The notes beneath the pieces are model-generated. The model made no database searches, was not told the DNA's origin, and saw only the letters and a program-made list of their open reading frames with translations. A stretch of DNA of 64,000 nucleotides from contig NZ_AP024852.1 of the NCBI RefSeq assembly GCF_024346715.1, forward strand, positions 1,550,001-1,614,000. Reading direction: 5' to 3'. Below, piece after piece: positions 58,028 through 64,000 of this stretch. The first letter of the stretch is position 1, and every line of letters begins with the position of its first letter. The translations under genes and the position numbers were made by a program. Source of the DNA: Photobacterium swingsii. GTDB taxonomy: Bacteria; Pseudomonadota; Gammaproteobacteria; Enterobacterales; Vibrionaceae.

Positions 58028-60190
58028 TTATTCAAACAGTTTCGCTTCAATGGCTTTGCTACGAATAAACCAGTTCTGATTGCTGCTACCACCTGAGGTT
58101 GCATAGCCTTCAAGCTCTGGATATGCCGTCAGAATATTGGTGCGTTCACTTGGGTGCATCCAGTCATCTTCAATGACAAGCCCCCAAGGCGTACCATTAC
58201 TTGTTCGGTAACTATCACAATTAGGGCCAGGGCAATTGGCTGCGTTGTATACCGATGTATCTTCTTGAGTCGAGAAAAAACTTTCTGAAGCCAGTGATGT
58301 TAGGCAATCACCTTTCAAATGGATCTCGAGATCGCGGCCGGGGAATTCTTCGCTAAAGCTGCTGCCGTGGTAGCGGCCTTCTGGTGCGAAGATGAAAGGG
58401 TTTAATGGCATTTCAGGGCCACTGGCTAAAGGCGTGGTAAATGGAATACTAACTTCAAAGGTGAATTGATCGGCTGCGTCGTCATTACAACCACGCCATA
58501 CACGGTAATAGGTACCTGAACTTCCTGAGCAGGTAGGCGCAGGAATTGCCTCTTTTAAATTGCTTGAGATGATGGCCACAGCATCGGTTTGACCTACTTC
58601 TAATACATTGGCTGAATGTTGGGTTTTGTTACTTATCACAAGCTTAGTGAGTGCTTCGTCTACCGCACTGCGTGGTATTTCATCTAATTGGACAGCAAAG
58701 CCATTGGAAAAGCTCGCGCCGTAGGCTTGCAGTTTACCGCTGATGTCATAGCGAACAATGTTGCCATCTGAGTTAGAAACAGTATCGACACGGTAATACA
58801 GAACGACATCATTGAAGTCGAAATCACCTTTGTTTGGCCAGTTGTCCTCATAAGCTAAAGTGGCCCATTCACCTTCACCTGGGTAATAAGAGTGAGTAAG
58901 TAGTTGTTCTTCAATAGTAATACTGTAATCTTCGACTTCACCATCGGTCACACCACCGAAAGACTTAAGCCCAGTATCTCGACCGATACGAAAGCGCGCC
59001 CAAGTTGTTCCTGCTGTTGCCGTTTCAGGCACGCGGAATTTGATACTGTGTGAACCAGGGGCTAACCATTCATCAACAATGGCTTGTTCACTTCCTTCAT
59101 CAAACTGGCCGTTTTGGTTCCAATCAAACCAAGCGCTAACATAGCCGTTAGCACCACCGCCAACGGTAACTTGAATCAATGCATCAGACCCCTGTTTTAG
59201 CACTGAATTGAAGGTAATGCCGTCTTCATCATCACTGCCGTCATTATCATCAGAACTGGGGGAAACAAGCGCTTCACCTTCGGTATCAACAATGGAACCT
59301 AAGATGAAGTTGGGACCTATAAAGTGGCGTGGTCCATTTTCTGTTAATGACGTTTTGTAGCTATCTGGTGCATCACCAAAGTCAGTGTTTGAGGCAATCA
59401 CAGGAGCGCTGGCACAACGCGCACCATCATTTTGGCTGGATGATGGGCCTTGAGCGAAAAATTCAGCGGTGGGATTAAGGTCACCTAAGTCACGTAAATC
59501 AAGACGATAAATTTTACCGTCGTTATTATTACTGATGTACATAAAGCCAGATTTATCGAAATATTGCGCACCGAAGGTGGTTGTTCCACTAAGCCCTGTT
59601 GAACCAACAAGGCTGAAAGATGCATTTCCTGCACCATCAAAGCTGAAACGGTAAAGGTTGTTATTTGTATTTTCTACAGCAAATAGGTCGCCAGTTTCTG
59701 GGTAAAAAGCAAAGTCTGTGAGTTGAAGGGTTGCGCTTCCTGCTGGCATGATTTCCGTAGCGATTAAGCTATCATCAGCTGCACTGAGATCGATTTTAAA
59801 CATCCCACTACCTTTAAGGTATACGTAGTAGTGGTTGTTAAAGACATCACCAACAAAGAAATTTTTATTTGGAAGGCCACTTAATACCGTGAGATTTTCA
59901 ACTTTGAAAGCTTGGTTAATTCGCGTAACTGTGCTGCTATTTTTATTCCAACCATAGATATAACGATCTGTTTCATTGAAGCCAACCGCATTGATCGTGC
60001 CACCAGCACCAGTATCTGTCTGCTTTATAGAATAATTACCGGTAGAAAGATCGACGGCATAAACCGTTGAGGGGTTGCCTTGGAACAAAATGGCTTCAGT
60101 TGGACAATCGTTAAAAGGTGCAATAGCAAAGGCTGGTGATATTGCTGCTGCCCCGCTAGCGATAACAAATGGAATTAAGGGTGTCTTCAT
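58028..60190 (-). CDS. exported LruC-domain protein with GEVEDY domain
   Basis: A 720-residue secreted or surface protein. A signal peptide ends AFA (22). Residues about 30-260 form a WD/beta-propeller-like repeat region. A GEVEDY domain follows (about 268-425) with FGDAPDSY, GPRHFIG, an acidic DDNDGSDDEDG run and DGEVEDYSI, likely Ca2+ binding. Residues about 430-715 are an LruC domain with WPNKGDFDFNDVVLYYRV. Such proteins occur in leptospires and marine bacteria as surface or envelope-associated proteins of unknown function. Its downstream neighbour is the Gly-rich lipoprotein. Confidence 0.85.
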   Translation of the reverse strand: MKTPLIPFVIASGAAAISPAFAIAPFNDCPTEAILFQGNPSTVYAVDLSTGNYSIKQTDTGAGGTINAVGFNETDRYIYGWNKNSSTVTRINQAFKVENLTVLSGLPNKNFFVGDVFNNHYYVYLKGSGMFKIDLSAADDSLIATEIMPAGSATLQLTDFAFYPETGDLFAVENTNNNLYRFSFDGAGNASFSLVGSTGLSGTTTFGAQYFDKSGFMYISNNNDGKIYRLDLRDLGDLNPTAEFFAQGPSSSQNDGARCASAPVIASNTDFGDAPDSYKTSLTENGPRHFIGPNFILGSIVDTEGEALVSPSSDDNDGSDDEDGITFNSVLKQGSDALIQVTVGGGANGYVSAWFDWNQNGQFDEGSEQAIVDEWLAPGSHSIKFRVPETATAGTTWARFRIGRDTGLKSFGGVTDGEVEDYSITIEEQLLTHSYYPGEGEWATLAYEDNWPNKGDFDFNDVVLYYRVDTVSNSDGNIVRYDISGKLQAYGASFSNGFAVQLDEIPRSAVDEALTKLVISNKTQHSANVLEVGQTDAVAIISSNLKEAIPAPTCSGSSGTYYRVWRGCNDDAADQFTFEVSIPFTTPLASGPEMPLNPFIFAPEGRYHGSSFSEEFPGRDLEIHLKGDCLTSLASESFFSTQEDTSVYNAANCPGPNCDSYRTSNGTPWGLVIEDDWMHPSERTNILTAYPELEGYATSGGSSNQNWFIRSKAIEAKLFE

Positions 60191-60588
60191 TCTGGCCTCT
60201 GCGTTATTTGTTTGTTCACTGAATTTTCAAACAGCTAAAGGATTAAGTGACGTACGTAGAGGCTATTCAAGATGGTTGCCAAATAATCAAATTTGTTTAT
60301 TTTGTTCGTAAGTTATTGTTTTTTTAATGGTTGTTAGTTAAGGGTGAGTGATAGTGATTGTAAGGATGATGTTGACAGCATTCAGGATTTGCATTTTGAT
60401 AATGAAATAAAAAATACTTAATAGACAGCAAGATAGGGAGAGCTAGACAGAGGACAGAGTGTTAGATCTAAGAAGGGTGTAAAATTTAAGAGCTTGCTAG
60501 AGGTCAGGGAAGGAAAGGCTACCATGAGCATTTACATAGCAGCCAACCTTTTCATTGAATCGAGTGAGGTAAAAGTAACAGGTAGCGT
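60191..60588. other. 398-bp gap between LruC and TerB-like genes
   Basis: Holds the LruC promoter on the minus strand. A 26-codon frame with GGAAAGG ahead (60524-60604) overlaps the end of the TerB-like gene; it is unlikely to be real. Otherwise nothing is supported. Confidence 0.4.
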
Positions 60589-61041
60589 TTATTGTGGTGG
60601 TTGAGCCGCTAACTTGGCTTTAATAAACAAAGAGTGATCAATGTAGATTAGCTCAGCAACCTGTCTGATCACTGCTTCTTCGAGTGGATCGATAACACCA
60701 TCGGCGTACGCCACTTCCCACATAGCTTCAATCAACGAATAGCGTTGCTCTGGCGCAAGTTCACGCAGTTTAGTGGTGAACTCATAAAGGGATACTGAAG
60801 CTTTGCTTTTTGCTGTGGCTTCTTTTAGCAGTTCTGTGGCGTCATTTTCATCAATATCAAGCAACATCATCAGCAAGTGTGCTTTTGCTTGTTCTTCTCG
60901 TGGGTCAACACTGTGATCAGCATTAGAAACTTCGCATAATAAGGATGCCATTGCTAAATGCATTGACGGGGTGTCTACTGCACCACCATCTGTACCTTCA
61001 TGCATCACTTGACGAAATAAAACACGTAACTGTTTAAACAT
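60589..61041 (-). CDS. TerB-like protein
   Basis: A 150-residue helical protein of the TerB family (tellurite-resistance-type, metal-binding fold). Its two helical repeats carry EVSNADHSVDPREE and VAYADGVIDPLEE, the acidic ADG-x-x-DPxE type motifs that bind divalent metal. No other ter genes are near, so it is a solo member rather than a tellurite operon. A role in membrane-associated or stress signalling is only inference. Confidence 0.85.
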   Translation of the reverse strand: MFKQLRVLFRQVMHEGTDGGAVDTPSMHLAMASLLCEVSNADHSVDPREEQAKAHLLMMLLDIDENDATELLKEATAKSKASVSLYEFTTKLRELAPEQRYSLIEAMWEVAYADGVIDPLEEAVIRQVAELIYIDHSLFIKAKLAAQPPQ

Positions 61042-61297
61042 AGCATTCTCTCTGTTTTCTTAATCTATGCTGTGAGGTGAGCAAACTTTACTGATGTAAT
61101 CAGGTTAAGATGTTCTTTTTTGCGCTCTGTCACAAGCTTAACTTTTACTTTTCATAATAGTTGCATGGTTATAGGACATCAAAAAAGCCAGATAAATCCC
61201 TTATGGTGAAGGTAATTGTTTGTGAAGGTAACCAGACTCTTGTGCAAATGTGATAGAATCACGCCAGTTTTTTTCGTGTTCAGAATCAGGAAATCCC

Positions 61298-64000
61298 TTG
61301 AATCAGGATAACAACACCTCTTCAAGCGTTTTAAATAATGAAAAAACGCTAAAAGCGGCGATCAAAGATTGCATGATGCGCGACCGTTTCCGTCTACAGA
61401 AACGTATTCAAGGCGCGGCAAGAATTAAAAATGAAAAAGCCAAGCATGCAGTTTTTGATGAGATCGCTCTCGATATAGCCAAATCAATGCAAATTGTTCA
61501 GATGCGCCAAACTCAGCGTCCGACAATTTCATACCCAGAATTACTGCCTGTTAGCCAGAAAAAAGATGACATAGCCGAGGCCATTAAAAATAACCAAGTG
61601 GTTATTGTGGCAGGTGAAACTGGCTCAGGTAAAACCACGCAGTTGCCTAAGATCTGTTTAGAGCTAGGCCGTGGTGCTGCGGGTATGATTGGTCATACTC
61701 AGCCTCGTCGCCTTGCTGCACGCTCGGTTGCAACACGTATTGCAGAAGAAATGCAGTGTGAGCTGGGCTCTTATGTTGGTTATAAAGTTCGCTTTAACGA
61801 TCAAGTATCCGATCGTAGCCAAGTGAAATTGATGACAGACGGTATCTTACTGGCTGAGATTCAAAACGATCGCTTCTTAAATCAGTACGACACCATCATT
61901 ATCGATGAAGCGCACGAACGTAGTTTGAACATCGATTTCATCATGGGTTATTTACGTGAGCTCTTGCCTAAACGCCCTGATCTGAAAGTGATCATTACCT
62001 CGGCGACAATCGATCCCGAGCGTTTCTCTAAGCATTTCCACAATGCACCTATTATTGAAGTGTCGGGTCGAACGTACCCAGTGGAAACGCGTTACCGCCC
62101 AATTACTGAAGACGGTGATGATACCGATCGCGATCAACTTCAGGCGATTTTTGATGCGGTTGATGAACTGTGCGATGAAGGGCTAGGGGATATCCTGATC
62201 TTCATGAACGGTGAGCGTGAAATTCGAGATACGGCCGATGCGTTAGAAAAGCGTAATTTGCGTGATACTGAAATTCTGCCACTCTATGCACGTTTGTCTG
62301 CGGGCGAACAAAATCGGGTATTCCAGTCACATTCTGGTCGCCGTATTGTGCTATCAACCAACGTGGCTGAAACTTCACTAACCGTACCGGGTATTAAGTA
62401 CGTTATCGACCCAGGTACAGCCCGTATCAGTCGCTATAGCTACCGTACCAAAGTACAGCGTCTACCGATTGAAGCGATTTCTCAAGCGAGTGCGAATCAG
62501 CGTAAAGGTCGTTGTGGTCGTGTGCAGGAAGGTATCTGTATTCGCCTTTACTCGGAAGAAGATTTCTTATCGCGTCCTGAGTTTACTGATCCAGAAATTC
62601 TGCGTACTAACTTAGCATCAGTTATTTTGCAGATGACCGCGATTGGTTTGGGTGATATTCAAGCCTTCCCGTTTGTTGAAGCGCCTGATAACCGTAACAT
62701 CCAAGATGGTATCCGTCTCTTAGATGAGTTGGGTGCAATCAACAATAAAGCAACTGATCCGCGTAAGCGTTTAACGCAACTTGGTCGTCAACTTGCACGT
62801 CTGCCGATTGATCCGCGTTTAGCGCGTATGGTACTTGAAGCGCCGAAACAAGGTGCGCTGCGAGAAGTGATGATCATCGCCTGCGCCTTGTCGATTCAAG
62901 ATCCGCGTGAGCGTCCTTCAGAGAAAAAACAAGCCTCTGATGAGAAGCATCGTCGCTTTAACGACAAAGACTCTGATTTCTTAAGCTATGTAAACCTATG
63001 GGATTACGTGCAAGAACAGCAAAAAGAGTTATCAGGTAATCAGTTCCGCCGCCAGTGTAAAAAAGATTACCTGAACTACCTGCGTGTACGTGAATGGCAA
63101 GACATTTACTACCAAGTATCTCAGGTAGTGAAAGAGCTTGATTTCAGAATTAACGAACAAGAAGCCAGCTACCAAGGTGTTCATACCGCTTTACTTGCGG
63201 GTATGTTGTCGCATATTGGTTTGAAAGACCAAGAGAAAAATGAATACCAAGGTGCACGTAATGCGCGCTTTAATATTTTCCCTGGTTCTGGCATTTTCAA
63301 GAAACAGCCAAAGTGGGTGATGGTTGCTGAGTTGGTTGAAACCTCACGTTTATGGGGCCGTGTTGCTGCGAAAATTCAACCTGAATGGGTAGAGCCTCTC
63401 GCACAACACTTGATCAAGCGTAGCTACAGTGAACCGCACTGGGAGAAGAAACAAGCCGCAGTCTTCGCCTTTGAAAAAGTGATGCTTTATGGGATCCCTG
63501 TGGTTGGGAAACGTAAAGTGAATTACGGCAATATTGATGCGCAAGTCTCGCGTGAGATCTTTATTCGTTCAGCGCTGGTGGAAGGGGATTGGGAAACCAA
63601 GCATAAGTTCTTCCATCAAAACCGTAAGTTGCTGCGCGAAGTTGAAGAACTGGAGCATAAATCACGTCGTCGCGATATTTTGATCGACGATGATCAGCTG
63701 TTCGAGTTTTATGATCAACGCATAGAGCACGTTGTTGTGTCTGGTCGCCACTTCGATTCATGGTGGAAGAAAGCGTCTCGTGAAAACAATGAGCTATTGA
63801 ACTTTGAACGTGAAATGCTGTTCCGAGGTGATGCAAGCCATGTCACAGATTTGGATTATCCGAACTTCTGGCATCAAGGTGGGCTAAAACTTAAGCTGAG
63901 TTACCAGTTTGAACCGGGTGAAGATAACGATGGTGTGACTGTTCACATTCCATTGCCGATTTTGAACCAAGTTGAGCCTGATGGGTTTGATTGGCAAATT
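61298..64000 (+). CDS. hrpA: ATP-dependent RNA helicase HrpA (5' part, runs off window)
   Basis: The first 901 codons of a DEAH helicase near 1300 residues long in E. coli; the frame is still open at the right edge. Walker A is GETGSGKTT (106-114), motif II is DEAH at 203-206 in IIDEAHERS, followed by SAT, ATNVAETSLTVPG-like and QRKGRCGR. Translated regions match E. coli HrpA closely throughout, including HTQPRRLAARSV. The start is TTG, with AGGA six bases upstream; an ATG at 61373 would remove 25 residues. HrpA rescues stalled ribosomes and processes some fimbrial mRNAs in E. coli. Confidence 0.93.
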   Translation, partial: MNQDNNTSSSVLNNEKTLKAAIKDCMMRDRFRLQKRIQGAARIKNEKAKHAVFDEIALDIAKSMQIVQMRQTQRPTISYPELLPVSQKKDDIAEAIKNNQVVIVAGETGSGKTTQLPKICLELGRGAAGMIGHTQPRRLAARSVATRIAEEMQCELGSYVGYKVRFNDQVSDRSQVKLMTDGILLAEIQNDRFLNQYDTIIIDEAHERSLNIDFIMGYLRELLPKRPDLKVIITSATIDPERFSKHFHNAPIIEVSGRTYPVETRYRPITEDGDDTDRDQLQAIFDAVDELCDEGLGDILIFMNGEREIRDTADALEKRNLRDTEILPLYARLSAGEQNRVFQSHSGRRIVLSTNVAETSLTVPGIKYVIDPGTARISRYSYRTKVQRLPIEAISQASANQRKGRCGRVQEGICIRLYSEEDFLSRPEFTDPEILRTNLASVILQMTAIGLGDIQAFPFVEAPDNRNIQDGIRLLDELGAINNKATDPRKRLTQLGRQLARLPIDPRLARMVLEAPKQGALREVMIIACALSIQDPRERPSEKKQASDEKHRRFNDKDSDFLSYVNLWDYVQEQQKELSGNQFRRQCKKDYLNYLRVREWQDIYYQVSQVVKELDFRINEQEASYQGVHTALLAGMLSHIGLKDQEKNEYQGARNARFNIFPGSGIFKKQPKWVMVAELVETSRLWGRVAAKIQPEWVEPLAQHLIKRSYSEPHWEKKQAAVFAFEKVMLYGIPVVGKRKVNYGNIDAQVSREIFIRSALVEGDWETKHKFFHQNRKLLREVEELEHKSRRRDILIDDDQLFEFYDQRIEHVVVSGRHFDSWWKKASRENNELLNFEREMLFRGDASHVTDLDYPNFWHQGGLKLKLSYQFEPGEDNDGVTVHIPLPILNQVEPDGFDWQI

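Noticed and set aside
60524..60604. 26-codon frame after GGAAAGG
   Set aside because: It overlaps the TerB-like gene end and has no similarity; likely chance.
60589..61041. part of a tellurite-resistance operon
   Set aside because: Only a single TerB-like gene; no terA, terC, terD or terZ nearby.
61249..61265. TGTGATAGAATCACG as a CRP site before hrpA
   Set aside because: The half-site spacing is five bases rather than six, so it does not fit the CRP consensus.

Overview
The window reads as a chromosomal segment of a marine gammaproteobacterium of the family Vibrionaceae, most probably Photobacterium. The pointers are the thrS-infC-rpmI-rplT-pheS-pheT-ihfA cluster, Vibrionaceae-type small families (a VF530-like DNA-binding protein, DUF3334 and probable DUF3802 proteins), two adjacent Vibrio/Photobacterium-style porins, a tandem glycine riboswitch in front of a Na+/alanine symporter, and moderate GC with many T-rich intrinsic terminators. 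The genus is an inference; no rRNA or tRNA gene is present to anchor it. I saw no prophage, insertion sequence, CRISPR array or integron.

Layout: 1-1.4 kb holds small metabolic and RNA-related genes (CMD-family protein, VF530-like protein, YqfB amidohydrolase). 1.4-9.4 kb is the translation cluster: ThrRS, IF-3 (with an AUU start), L35, L20, both PheRS subunits and IHF-alpha, with autoregulation-type leaders between them. 9.6-12.6 kb has astE and btuCD. 12.6-16.2 kb has a cache-domain chemoreceptor and a YidE-type transporter. 16.7-21.3 kb is a twice-repeated unit of a DsbA-like CGHC lipoprotein followed by a porin. 21.5-25.6 kb has a YegD-type Hsp70, an exported HiPIP, a HAD phosphatase and two small proteins of unknown role. 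25.7-27.4 kb is the riboswitch-controlled alanine/glycine symporter. 28-30 kb has an AraC-type regulator with a degenerate receiver and a membrane DnaJ protein. 30.2-35.3 kb is an RND pump with its adaptor and a divergent TetR regulator around a clear operator.

35.5-38.5 kb is a run of small single genes. 38.6-42.5 kb groups signalling proteins: a CheX-like DUF3334 protein, a glutaredoxin-like protein, a response regulator fused to a CheC-like domain and translationally coupled to a PAS-GGDEF diguanylate cyclase, and a probable DUF3802 protein. 42.7-50 kb has tapT, nagK, rhlE, a second membrane diguanylate cyclase, an orphan FabH-type synthase and a Gfo/Idh oxidoreductase. 50-57.3 kb has a DASS transporter, a tiny basic protein, sanA, NAD malic enzyme and hrpB. 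57.5-61 kb has a Gly-rich lipoprotein, a large exported LruC/GEVEDY protein and a TerB-like protein. hrpA starts at 61298 and runs off the right edge.

Most of the window is housekeeping. The parts most worth a second look are the duplicated thiol-lipoprotein/porin unit, the receiver-CheC/diguanylate-cyclase pair beside DUF3334, the AraC regulator with a phosphomimetic Glu and a nested hairpin leader, the membrane J-protein, the HiPIP, and the LruC/lipoprotein pair. None of these is shown to be a new system by sequence alone.
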